From Silurus meridionalis (taxonomy: Eukaryota; Chordata; Actinopteri; Siluriformes; Siluridae): 64,000 nt of DNA. Below, one piece after another: positions 33,190-46,367 of this stretch. The position numbers and the translations under genes are program-made. Every line of letters begins with the position of its first letter. Position 1 is the stretch's first letter. A model generated the notes under the pieces. The model was not told where the DNA came from and did no database searches. It was given only the letters and a program-made list of their open reading frames with translations. The stretch is from positions 12,959,463 through 13,023,462 of the forward strand of contig NC_060887.1 of NCBI RefSeq assembly GCF_014805685.1. The letters run 5' to 3'.

Positions 33190-35206
33190 CCCTCATTCAA
33201 TATTAAGTCTTTATTGATCAGAGCCTAAATAACATTTTATATCACCGACATCTATAGAATCAAAGTTTTCCTCTTTAAGTAACTTAAAATTCAGAAACCA
33301 TTCCTGTTTCTACAATAATTAAAACAGAGCAATTAGAAACCAAATGTTGCTTATGAAAGTTAGTTAAACACAGAGAAATGTGATTAAGCTTAATAAAAGC
33401 AAAACATACGATGCTTCATGTGTGTCAACATCATTGCTTAAGGAAAAAAACCTGACCTTCAGGAAGCATTCGTTGTTGCTTATGTATATAGGAAGGGTTA
33501 TAAGGCCGTTTCCAATAAATTTGAAATTTATCATTCGAAAGTGATAGGGATGTTTTTTTCTTCTTCCCCCCAGTCGATTCAGTGCAGGGTCATTTTAATA
33601 GATATATTAAATATACCAAAAGATACATCATGCCCCTGTAAGCATATTAAATGTTTATGTTCATGATATTGCAATCAGAAAAAGACAGAACAAGTAACAT
33701 TTTTTATGGAAAGGTGGCAGCTAGGTAAAAAAAATACATTTAGACCTCAGTCCCATTGATATGTTGAGGTGGGAACAATTGCCTTCCAATATCAATGAAC
33801 TGATGTTTAAACTCGTACAAAAAAAGGTTACATGCTACTGAAAATGAATGCACCCTATAATTCAGTCACCTAGCTTCTGAATACTGGTGTACTTTCAGGG
33901 GAAAAAAAGGATATATTAAAATCTGTTGTTTTTTTTAATTTTTGTCACCTGAGGTTATTTTTTTGTAGAAGTTGTAGAAAAATCCACTCACATGTAGGGT
34001 GTACATTCTTTTTTTTTTTTTTTTACCCACAACTGTGAATCTCCTCCAAGTCAATAATGAAAGAACCGCACATTGCACAGATGTCTGTTTTTGATCAAAT
34101 CCAGCATTTTTAATGACCATTGCAAAAGAAATGGCTCATTTACAATTATTTTTTGCACATTAGATAACAATAAGGCAAAATTAGTTAGCTGAACAACATT
34201 GGTAAAATGTTGAACAAGTATAAATATTAAAACCCCAAAGCTACAGTGAATCACCACTTTTTCATTTTGTGGTGAGAGCAGAAAAAGTTCCTTCACTGCA
34301 GTTTAGTCTGCCAAGTAATTATTATTTTAAGTAATACAAAAAAACAACAACAAAAAAAAAAAAATCATTTTGGCAATAGTGTAATTTCTTTTAAATATGG
34401 GATTTCCTGTGCTGAGACTGGGGTGCACAAGTATTTGAGAAAGAGTGAAAAAGTCGACAATAGTGATCACATTCATTGTTGTGGACTGTGTTTTTTTTTT
34501 CTTTTGTGAAAAAGCTACAAAAATTACAAAACCGTTAACCCATTCTAAAATTGGTAAAAATATTGTGAAAAATCTGTTAAATTAGAAATGAAACAATAAT
34601 ACTCATTTGCACTGCAAGGCATATCTGAGTTTCACTGCACATTCTGTCTTTTATATTTTACAGTGTTTTCTGTAAATCTGACCAGAGGCTGCAGATTTTG
34701 GGAAAAAAAAAACTAAGCAAACATAAAATAAACCCCCCCAAACAAAGTCCATGAAAGTAGTCAGTCTTCAGACCTCAACTCCCGCGACTGGGTGTTTGGT
34801 TTAACTGGAAATGACATCATCAGCGGGTGCCAGTGCGATGCTCCAAACGGAGAGCTATGAATACTGTGGCTGAAAAAAAAACAGCTGTACGAATAGTTAT
34901 TAATTATCCCCCACCTATCTTAAATCTCTCATAACAAAATAAAAAAGTCCCCTCACATGTCGAACCACCTGCCACATTTAAGCAAAATAATAAAAAAAGA
35001 GAGAGCATTATCGTATCCTTTTTTTCTTTATCCTAACTGATGCTTCTTCATCTCCTTCTTCAAAAAAATACAACATAAAAAACAATTGTTTGTACAGATT
35101 TATGCATGTGTGTATATATTTATAATATATAGTTAAAGGCCTTAAAATATTTTCCAATCATTCACAGTTCCCTTCAGGTAGATTACAGAGGACCAGACAG
35201 CGAAAC
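33190..35206 (-). other. Candidate lpcat3 3'UTR exon
   Basis: On the minus strand a strong acceptor (TTTTTTTACAG) lies above 35206, and AATAAAGACTT with the signal at 33210-33215 lies at the other end, followed by GT-rich sequence. A donor (ATGG|GTAAAG) sits at 39840, ten bases after the lpcat3 stop, so the 3'UTR could be spliced from 39840 to 35206. The alternative is the last exon of an unrecognised gene. No long reading frame is present. Confidence 0.35.
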
Positions 35207-35874
35207 CTGTAAAAAAACAAAACAAAAGAAATGACTTTAGAAGAAGAAACACAAAGCATTAGAAGGACAGGAATGCTTACACTTTGAAATATGAACAAGT
35301 AAATTTAGCTTTTTCTCCAATGATCAAATCTTAATAGGTTATACATACTTTTTTTTCATTTTGTTATCAAATGATGATGTAAAAGGAACAAGAAGCTCCA
35401 CAGTTTATGTGAAGTAACAAATGAAACATGCAGCTAATTTATTTAGCACCAAGATCAATTGAGACTCTCTGTGGTGAAACCAGTTGATATTTAAATGTAA
35501 TCGTTGCCAAATCATGGCATTCCTTTCACTGTTTTCCAAGGTTGTAAGAGTGAAGATGAGCTGTTTTTTTCCCTCAAGCTTCCTCGCTTCATAGCTGCCA
35601 TAGCAACACCTAGCGATGCTGACCGAGACAGTCCTTTTCCACGATTCTCACATTTATTATTAAAGTACCCTGCGGCTGCCCATGGCATTCTTTTTCCAGA
35701 TAAAACGAGTGTACTTTAACTTCTCATGTTATTAAACTTATTCGTCCGTTCGACTTCTGCATGATGTCTAGTTGAGGCATGGGACTAAAATTTGTTTGCC
35801 ACCAATATTATGGTCACCCTAATAAGTATGTTACATGCAATTTTCGTTTAATTCTTGATTCTATTTTGTATACA

Positions 35875-37277
35875 TACATATATATATATATATATATACA
35901 CACACAAAAGTGAGTACACCCCTCACATTTCAGCAACCATTTTAGTATATATTCTCAAGGGACAATACTATAGAAATTAAACTGGCAATTATCTGCTTGA
36001 CAGACCAACAAATGTGTGTATCTTGTTTTAAAGCAGTTAAAATGCGGTGCTTTAAATACAATTCTCTCATACTGACCACTGGATGTTCAACATGAAACCT
36101 CATGGCAAAGACTCTCTGAGGATTTGAGAATTAGAATTGTTGCTCTCCACAAAGATGCTAAGGCTACAAGAAGATCTGTAAGACCCTGAATCTGAGTTAC
36201 AGTAAAGTGGCCAGGGTCATACAGAGGTTTTCCAAGATGGGCTCCACTCAGAACAGACCTTGTAAGGGTCCATTAAAGATGCTGTGCCTCAGGTGCTGAA
36301 GCTGCTTCAAAACACAGATGATTAAGTGATGCAGCATTGCTTTAGAGCTTGCAGAAGCGGAAGGTCCGCTTTTTAGTGATCGGACCATACAGTGCACACT
36401 GCGACAAGTTAGTCTGCAGAGACGTCATCCCAGAAAAAAGATTCTTCTCTTCTTTGCTTACATGAAAGCCTGCAAACAGTTTGCTGATGACAACCTGTCA
36501 AAGAGCATTAATCACTTGAACTATGTCATATGGTGTCTATCATGTGTGGTGACGCCCCGGTGAGGAGCACTAAGAAAATTGTGTTTTGCTTACAGTCAAC
36601 CATGGTGGTGGTAGCAGCATGGTCTGGGGCTGCATGGTGGTACTGGGTTACTGCTGGTACTGGGTTACTGAGGGTTGCATGGATTCCAACATGCACTGTG
36701 ACATTCTGAAGCAGAACATGATGCCCTCCCTTCAGAAACTCTGCTTTCCAACATAATAACGACCCCAAACACACCGCCAAGATGACAACTGCCTTTCTTA
36801 AGGTAAATGTGATGGAATGACCAAGTACCTCTCTAGACCTTAACCCTATTGAGCACCTCTTGGGTGCTCAAGCGGAAGGTGGAGAAGCGCCATGTGTCTA
36901 ACATCCAGCAGCTCCGTGATGTCATTATGGAGGAGTGGAAGAGGGTCCCAACATTAACATGTGCAGCTCTGGTGAATTCCATACCCAGGAGGATTTAGGC
37001 AGTGCTGGATAATCATGGTGCTCACAACGAAACGACACTTTGGACACAATTTGGACATGTTAACTGTTAGGGTGTACTCACTTTTGTTGCCAGTTATTTA
37101 GACAATAATGGCTGCATGTTGAGTTATTTTTAAAGGACAGTAAATCTATACTGCAATACAAACTGTACATTGACTACTCTAAAATATATCCAAGTTTCAT
37201 TTCTATTGTACTGTTTCTTGAAAACATAATAAAATGGTTGTGAGGGGTGTGGGGGTGTGCTCACTTGTGTGAGATAC

Positions 37278-37285
<8 letters not shown>
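35875..37285 (+). mobile_element. Decayed Tc1-like transposon
   Basis: The left end contains CAAAAGTGAGTACACCCCTC. The right end is a weaker inverse ('gtgtgctcacttgtgtgaga', about 37252-37271). Transposase remnants lie in between on the plus strand (CAACCATGGTGGTGGTAGCA; CCCCAAACACACCGCCAAGA; ACCCTATTGAGCACCTCTTG). Frames are broken. Confidence 0.85.

Positions 37286-37362
<77 letters not shown>
37283..37362. repeat. (TA)n microsatellite
   Basis: About 78 bp of pure TA directly at the right end of the Tc1 copy. It may have grown from the TA target site. Confidence 0.97.
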
Positions 37363-37367
<5 letters not shown>

Positions 37368-38199
37368 AAAGCATTTAATAATTTCTGCTATTGCTTTATC
37401 TAACTTCCTCTTATTTCCTCCCAAAATCCTACCACCTCTTCACTTTTGTTTACACCTGCTAAAGGCTTTCCGTACAACCACATGTTCAGGCCACTATGTT
37501 AGGATTTGAAGAATAAAGTGCTGGAATTAAGCTGTCAGTATGAGCGTGTGACGGATGTGACAGGGGTGAGAAGAGAGAAGAGAGAAGCAGTTCACTACGC
37601 ACTTTTAAAAACATCTCCATCTCAGCTAACAACACCCTGCCATTTCCCTGTATTTTGTCTTTTGTGTAACATTATACAGAAATAGTATGATAGTATAATG
37701 CCACCAAGTCTTCCACGGTCCTCAGGCTGATGTGTGATGACAAGCTGTAGTTTTCTTTTAGAATGTACGCCCACAGTGCTGACCTTTTTTTATACTACAG
37801 GATTCTCTTTTTTTATTCGCAAAAGTGTTTTGTAAAATCCCCCTAAAATCACAGCGGGTTTGTTTTTAATTTGGGGTACACATCAAAGGATGAAATGACT
37901 GAAGACAATTAAGTGCTAACTGAACATAAGGGAAATTTTTTTTTTTTTTTTTTGGAGGGGGGAATTGGATGTGACCAGAGTAGATGTTTAACATTGCAGT
38001 ATGATGCAGGCCTGATGTTCTATCTTTTACCTAGACTACCTTTCAACTGCTTTAAAGGTTAAAGGCATATGTGATGGAAGCATAGGATCCAAGAGATATT
38101 ACTACAGTACTATTTGAATGATGAATCATATGCAGTGTACTTTTAGGCCATTTCCTTCTTTGAAGAAACAAAAAAACTATATATTTTATTTATATTTAT

Positions 38200-38205
<6 letters not shown>

Positions 38206-38297
<92 letters not shown>

Positions 38298-38298
38298 T
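38206..38298. repeat. (TA)n microsatellite
   Basis: About 80 bp of TA followed by CACACACACTATATTG, abutting the next Tc1-derived element. Confidence 0.97.
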
Positions 38299-38800
38299 AT
38301 ATTGTCAAAAGTATTGGGTCACCTGGTCATAAGTACGGTATGTGAATTTTGAGCATTGCATTCCACATTTAATTTAAATTTGCCCTTATAAAACCCTCCA
38401 CTCTTCTGGGAAGATGTTCCACTAGATTTTGGAGTGTGCTTATGGATATTTGTGTTCATCATCCACAAGGGTGTTACTAAAGGCAGGTACTGATATAGGT
38501 GAGGAGATCTGGGGTGAAGTCAGCGTTTCAATTCATCCTAAAGGTGTTCAGTAGGGATGAGATCAGAGCTCTATAGCAGGCCACTTAAGATCTTCCTCTC
38601 CAAACCATGTAAACCAGGTCTTTAAGAAGCTCACTTTGCGCACGGGGGCATCGCCATGCTGGAGAAGGTTTGGGTTTCCAAGTTTAAGTGAATGCGCAAT
38701 TTTATTAGAGCGCATCTAAAGACGTCCTGTACAATTGAGTGCCTTCAGTTTTGTGGTAACAGTTTGAAAAAGGAAGGAATATATATATATATATATAAAT
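38295..38800 (-). mobile_element. Tc1-derived element, opposite orientation
   Basis: It begins CACTATATTGTCAAAAGTAT and carries the reverse version of the family segment (CTTCTGGGAAGATGTTCCAC; CTATAGCAGGCCACTTAAGA). Same family as 18849 and 50530. Confidence 0.75.
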
Positions 38801-39049
38801 AAAATACAGTTAAGGTCAGCCAATGACCAGCCAAAACTCCTATGACTAATAGCAAGGTTTAGATATAGTTTGATGATTAAATAAAATATTTTGCCATATG
38901 AAATTATGTTATATGTGATTAAATCAAAAAATCTTCACCACAAGATATTTTGGAATGGCCATGGTGTAAATCATGTATGAAGTAGCCAAAGTTACAAGGC
39001 TACACCATGGACAAAACTATGTTGATGCCTCAGTAGTGAACATCCTGTT

Positions 39050-39345
39050 CTCAAACCATAAGCATTAATATTGATTTGTTTCCTCTTTGCAGTTGTTATA
39101 AGCTTCAGTCTTCTGGGAAGCCTTTCCATTAGATTTTAATCTTTGGCTATGAGGATTAGAGTTCATTCAGCTACAAGAGTTTCTGATGTTCGTGAGAAGG
39201 TCTGGTGTGCAGCAGTCATTGTAATTTATACTAAAGGTGTTCTGTGGGGTTAAGGAGATCAGGGCTCTGAGTTCAGAGTTTATCAAAGACCCACACATGG
39301 CTATGAAGGGCAGGCGTCTACATACTTTGGGTCATGTAGCCTATA
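39050..39345 (-). mobile_element. Tc1-derived element, degenerate
   Basis: 'ttctgggaagcctttccatt' and 'aaaggtgttctgtggggtta' match the family at 38295. The terminal 'tctacatactttgggtcatg' is near 39330. Confidence 0.6.
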
Positions 39346-39849
39346 GACTCGATAGATTACGATAGTATTCATGCTTTGTGATTCGCTATACGTGTATAGG
39401 GTCTAAAAGAAATATTTTAGCAAGATCTAGCATCTAGGGTAATCCTGTAACACATCTGAGTGAACAAATAAAAAGCAGAAGATGGATCCACACCAATGGC
39501 ACTGACCAGAATGACTCCTCCACCCCACCATGTCATGTGCTTTTATACCTCCAAATCCTTTGAAATATACTTTAAACCGAAAAGGAAAACATAAAGAAAT
39601 GATCTGAAACATCCGACCTTGACCTGGTGTGAACTTGCCATTTTTCTGGATCGATTCAAAAATGTTTAATTGTTTAATCTAATTTGGGATATCATGCTAA
39701 AATCATCTCAGACGGACACACTTTGTATGCACAGAATATAAAGAAAAAATATTACTATTCAATTAATTAATATTAAATTTATAATAATTAAATAATAATA
39801 ATATGAAATAAATCAAAATTAATATTATTTAAACTTTACCCATTTCTGT

Positions 39850-39969
39850 CTAGTTTTCCTTCTTGTCGCTCTTTGCTTTTTGAGGCACCAGTGCCTTACG
39901 AAGGAAAGGTAGGGTGAGGAAGGCCATGAAGAAAAAGAGGTGACCACAAAAATACACTGATGAATAAAC
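39850..39969 (-). CDS. lpcat3: lpcat3 terminal coding exon 12
   Basis: Acceptor CTTTTTCAG. 39 codons with the last membrane helix (CGHLFFFMAFLTLPFL), a basic tail and KKEN, then stop TAG at 39850-39852. Confidence 0.96.
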   Translation of the reverse strand, partial: VYSSVYFCGHLFFFMAFLTLPFLRKALVPQKAKSDKKEN

Positions 39970-42900
39970 CTGAAAAAGAAAACCGCTAATTAACAAGGAA
40001 TCACACTATAACAAACAAACAAACAACTGAACAAAGAAACAGCAAAACAAACAGTAACATCTAGAACACAATGCTATACCAGAAATGACCCATTTTCAAT
40101 CAGATCTGATAGAAAACATTATTAGTGACTCAATTAATTTAATCAGCCGAAAGGCAGAAAAGGAAACAAGGAAGAAAGGAAAGAAGGAAACAAGAAAAGA
40201 AAGAACAACCATGCATTCACGCTACATCCTACAAGCATCAGTTAATCTGCCTCTCATCACATGACAGCGACCAACCATTAAATGTTAAACAGCTAAAAAC
40301 TCTTTTCCTCTGTTATTATTATTATTTCTTACATTTGGGGTCATTCTGGTACATTAATATAGTGACTCATTTTACAAATATTTCAGAGTAGATTTTAAAT
40401 ATTTAAATGTAAACATTACATCGAAGTAAGAAATGAGTCACCAAACATAACAATGGCCACAAGTTTTCAGAAATTAATTACATTTTTTTACATTTGGCAA
40501 CCCATATTAGGAGTGTGAATTCTAACACAAGTTTCCTCCAAGTCGCATGATGCAAACTACTGCATCTTGTCGAACTCCACACACATCAGTGGTTTTGTTG
40601 TTGTTCCGAATAATCAAGCGTGAGTAATTACATTTCCCCACTCAGACAGACTCTGGCCTCATCAGGATTCAGACCCTTGTGGCTTTTAAGCTTTTATGTG
40701 AATGCCGTTCTGACAGATAGATTTAATCATATGCTTTAACCAATGCTTCAGTGCACACACACCTTCAGCCACTTGTCGTAAGTGAAGAGGCAGAATGCTG
40801 CTAGCGGGTAGCCCATGAAGAGCCAGTGGATGAACTGTTGCACTATGTATATAAGAGGATAAAGAGAGCTGTTTGCGATGGCCGTCAGCTTCGGGCTGTC
40901 ATTCACGATCGCCTGCGCCTGAGGGAACATGATAAAGCAGCAATGTGAATACATGTCTTGCAAGAGTTCCTTATCAGTGTGCAAGTCGACATGAACCGCA
41001 GGATTCAATTAACTCGGAGTGTACGGAGCTGAAATGAGAACACAATGATAACTGAGAAAAGGCTGCAGCTTATTTTAAATGATCGAGTATTCCACTAATT
41101 ATCCCATCGATCAATCGGATACAAAGTACTAAACATACAAGAGGAAATAAGACGGCTCTCTTAAAATGAACAAGTCATTCGTTTCCTTTTTAGAAACATG
41201 AACGTTTTTATTGCTGAAATCGCCTACAATATTACCTGTGAAAACTAAACCTGTTTAGTGCGTTTAGATGCCATATTACATGAAAATGCAAACACAAATA
41301 TATAAATCAAGATCATAAAAATCTATTTTAATATTCTTTCAAAATCAGTAGCTGCACTGTACTGTGTTTTCTTTATATTTTAGTTTGAAATGATCCCAAA
41401 CTTTGAAAACCTAATCGTTTTCTTAGGCCTGAATCTTCTCCTCTCCCCTCGCTGTTTTCTTCACGTTCCTCCATTTTTCATTCTGCAGCATCTTCTGTGT
41501 TTAACTGTCCAGAGCACTCCAGAGTATAGCGGGTTGTGCGTCAGTAATAATAGTCCGTGGGGAAACACAGTGCTGCGTGTGTAGTTAAATGGTCTAACCC
41601 AGGGGTGGCCAACCCACGGCTCTTTGCCTGGTTTCATTCGGCTCTTACGTTCATATCGATGTTTGTGTTTGTGTTTTTTTTTTTTTTATGTGCGTGTTCG
41701 CTTCACTTGAGTTCAATACGGTATTTTTAAGATTGAAATGATCTTGCCCCTACTGGAAAACTTTGCGGTATTTTATAAAATACCGTAATGAACTCAAGCG
41801 AAGCGAACACGCACATAAAAAAAAAAAACACAAACTTCCATATGCAAATTGTTTACTTAATTTTTAAATAAACAATTTGTTTCAAGTTCGCTCTCAAAAT
41901 GGCAGGAAAAAATGCACAGCAAAAGAAAAATATGAAGATGAACACAGGACGTTTTACGTTTTTTGTTGAACGTAATGGCAAGTCATTCTGCCTTATGTCA
42001 GGCGTCATTAGAGCATTTCAAATCTTCAGCGCCACTTCAGCTCACTCCATGCTAACATCGACCAGGAATTTCCAAAAGTGACTGAACTTCACAAACACAA
42101 GTTGGTCACTTTGGGAAAACTGTATCTGCTTTTCTGCCTGACTTTTCAAAGATTTAGCTTTAAATTTGGCTTGGAACATTGCACGGGCTAAAAATCCAAT
42201 CAATGAAGGGGAGTTTGTTAAATAATGCCTCAGTGACGTTGTTGAAATCTTATCTTCTGAAAACGACAAACTAAAATGCATTGTATCAGATGTCCAACTG
42301 TCCCTCCACACCCTTCACACAGAATATCGGACATTAACACGGTTATTAAATCACAGTTGCACTCTGACCTGGAATGCCAGAAGTCCCACTAAGCAACATG
42401 CATAGTAAAAGAAAAACGCCAATATAAATTATTATATTTTTGATTGTGTACTTGGTTGAACTGAGAGTCTGTGTGTGTGAGACAGTCAGTGTGTGTGTGT
42501 GTATAAGAGAAAGGGATGGGTGATGTTCATGTGTGCCCATGTGTATGATGTGGCTCTTTACGGTAACACAGTCAAAAATGTGGCTCTTGGTCTCTGACTG
42601 GTTGGCCACCACTGGTCTAAACGAAGCATTTTTTTGTATTCGAATTATTCAAGCTACTCGAGGAATCGTTCCAGCCCTAAACTGAGACTTATGCAGTACC
42701 TAATTGAGATGCGTTTCACTTATACCTTACAGCACAGTGAAACACTTTCTTGGCATAAAAGCGTAGGGTCGGCCATGCTAAAGCAACCCTGGAGCAGAGA
42801 CCGTTAAGGACCATGTTTAAGGGCCCAACAGTGGCAGCTTGACTGTGCTTGGGCTTGAACCGCTGACCTTCCAATCAGTAACCTACAGCCTTAACCGTTA

Positions 42901-45900
42901 AGCTACATTTTCCCTAAAGTGGTAACAACCTTGAGATCATAATATACTTCTCTATAATGAACTGATTTGCTTTAAATAACCACTTAGTTACCCGCTTCTC
43001 CACATTGACAATAATGAACTCCAAGGAAAAGCAGAGCAGATAGCCGGAGTGCAGGCCGTGCCAGATCGCCAGGAAAAACAATGTGGCCATCTGCGATGCC
43101 ATCTTATTCCCCAAAAACTTCAGCCTCTTAAAAATGTGCCTGCACAGTAACAACAGACAAAGAGGAAAAATCCAGGGTCAAATAGAGATATACTATTAAC
43201 ACCAGTCTTTCTATGATTGTTACATTTACTGTATACCTGGCCACCCATGCGTTGGTGTTAATGTTGAAGGAGTTGATGGTGCCTGTGAAAAGCGGCGTGG
43301 TCTCGAATATCCACACTCTCATATTGGCACAGGCATCCCATTTGGGCTGTCCGTCATCACCGTGACCGCTGTAGCCGAGCCCAGAGAGGATACATACGCC
43401 CTCCTGCATTACAGAACAATTACAGAGGCAAGAACAGCACCTTTAAAATCTGTTCCGATAGAATGCACAACTGAACATCACAGCAGCTTTATTATGACTG
43501 GGACTGTCTGTTCTGTTCATTCATAAAGCCTCCTTTCTCTGACATGCACACTATAGGACACAACTTTTTAGCTACTAGGTGCTATTACTTAGAAAGTGAA
43601 GCAAAGTATATGCTCGGTATTTATTCCTTTTCTAGGTGAAATATTACCATTTTGTGTTTTTACAGTAATTCTGCCAATAGGCACTAGTTTGCCACATTAC
43701 TTTCATCGCATGCTGATGTTCTGTTGCATCACATTGTACACAAAAACACACTACTAAACAAACTTCAACTGAAACATCCCATTGTTAGCATGACAACGTG
43801 TAGCAATAGGATCCTAAGTGATACGCTAGCTCTGATATTACAGTGCTAACTAGCTAAAAAGTCTATAGAAATATTTACATGTATGAATGAGATTCACTCC
43901 AACAATGACAAATAGGAAGAAACGGTCATGCAGAGGTCGAGAAGTACTGTATGTTTGGTTCAGTGATAATCTTACAAAAGCACTAGCAAAAATAATAATT
44001 AAAAAGAAAGAAAAAAGTAATTAACAAACTGACTGAACGTTGAGCAGCTTCAAACGGTAAATGTTCTGAAAAAGTAGGACCAGGTAAATTTTTTGGGGTT
44101 TTTTTTCCCATGTACATTTTGTTTGCCATGTTGAGCTGCACTGAAGCTAATTTCTCGGACAGCTAGCTACTAGCGTTCTAACTGCTATAAGTTAGTCGTA
44201 GCTGATGTTTACAGACATAAAAAATACTGTTTTTTATACTGGAAACGCACTTTCAATTGAGTCGAGAACTTTAACCCACATATATGGCAACCAGACGAAC
44301 AAGTTGTTCCTCACAAACTTGTTTTTTTACATAAATACTACATGTAAAAACCCAGGGTTTGTATGCGCTTTGAATAGACTTACAGTTATTAGCCAGCAGG
44401 TCACATATTTGTACAGGTTTACTTTAGCCCATAGCAGCATATACACACACCTGTACCAAAACGGCTGAGCCTGCACAACACATTCAAGATTATTTAGTTA
44501 TTATAACATTATAATACACATGATAATGATTAAATAGAAAAAAATACAAATAATTTGACAAGTTACTGACCTCATATTCATCTGAAAGGAAATAGCTGTC
44601 TGGGTAATAGGGTCCAAATATTGTGAAGATAATCAAGAAGAAGGAACCCAAACAAAAGCGCTTTAGTGCAGGGACAATACTAGAAGAGAGACACAGGGAT
44701 TTGTTCAGCACTACAGTAAAAATGGAAGTTTTTGGAGCAGCATTTCATTTCATTACTGCTGACTACGGTCTTATAATAACCGAGCCAAAGACACATCGGT
44801 GTGAGCCCACCTGTTGGGCACCTGGCCAGGACAGTCGGTCATTTCTCGGGAAACCAGGCGCATGTAGTTGCGTAGAGTGAACTGAGGTCCCACCAGGAAG
44901 CCGCCATAGAAGTAGGAGAAACCGCAAACCTCCAAAAGAGACGGAGTGGTTTGAAGAGCTGCGGTCTTCTGCTCGGCGCTCAACTGAGACTGATGCACAG
45001 GGCAGGAAAGAGGAGATGGAAAAAGGCATGCTGTAAATATTTGAACAATTTTGAAAAAATCTGATATTTTATCAAAAAAGCAGGATATATTTTACTCCAG
45101 GGCTTCACATAGATGTCCATAAAGGCAAAAGAAGACTGAATATGTAACGACTATCAATTTCTTCAAATAATTTCATTCATTTGTATTACAGTATCCAGTT
45201 ATCATAAATACTTATCCACAGCTCTATAGCAAGAACACGATCAATAACCTAATTTTAACAACTGAGAATAAAGTGGGATTGATCTAGAATATCTTATTAG
45301 TGTTGTTTTTTCATTTTCTTGTTCTATTGCCTCTCCGCAATGATTCTCACATTCTGTCACATTTATATTCACCTGAAAACTAATCACCAACACCTGTTCT
45401 CGAATCACACACACATCTGTATGCGATCACATGTCACGCTACATAAGAATCCATGGTTTTACCAGCCCTAAAAAAATGCAAAATAATGCTCACTCCTGAC
45501 TACCCAGCCTTTATTGATTGTTTGCTATCCTGGTTTTTTGATCCCTGATTGTACCCAGTTTAAAGTCTTTGGATTTGCCCCCTTGAGGTGGTTTGCTCAT
45601 CGGCTGAACTTTGCATGTGCTTGGATTACGATTTGGATTTGTTTGCTTGTTTGCTTGTTTGTATAAATCGCTTCCTGCATTTGCACCTGCTGCGACAGTT
45701 TGAAATTAATGACGGGAAACAATTTACTGCTGTTGGTTTATTGTATATGAATTTTATAATAAAAAATACAAAATAAATCAAACTATAATCGAGCTGTTTA
45801 ATCTTTCTCTTAACCTTGAAATGCTGATTATCCACCCACATGCTGGATACCGTACAAGCCAAGACAAACCTAAATCATGACATAGTGGAACACAAGATAG

Positions 45901-46305
45901 TGACTATAACACGAAACAGAATCAACTGGAATAGAACATATCGAGAAAGAGAGAGACCAGTTGAAACATGAATGCATACAGGAGAAATCATTTGACTTAC
46001 TGGTTCTTTCCCACCGTCATAGTAATCAAGTGACAAACCTATAACAAGAAAAAAGACACCGTCAAATCATTTGTGATTTGGAGTTAAGGGGAAGCAAGGA
46101 GAGCGTCTTAGTGCTAAACCTGTTGAATGTATAACCATATGTGATAAATGGCTCCAAAGCATTTATCACTGATTCTCAGAACAAAGATTAATATGCAGAG
46201 AGGGAATGTACCAATGAGTTTGAGTGTGAGGACACAGTGGGGCATGGTCCACTTGATATCATACTCGTCTGTAGCTGTGTAGTAATAACCTGTCAAGAGG
46301 TATGT

Positions 46306-46367
<62 letters not shown>

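Noticed and set aside
37203..38345. Frames made of repeated IY residues
   Set aside because: Translations of (TA)n tracts.
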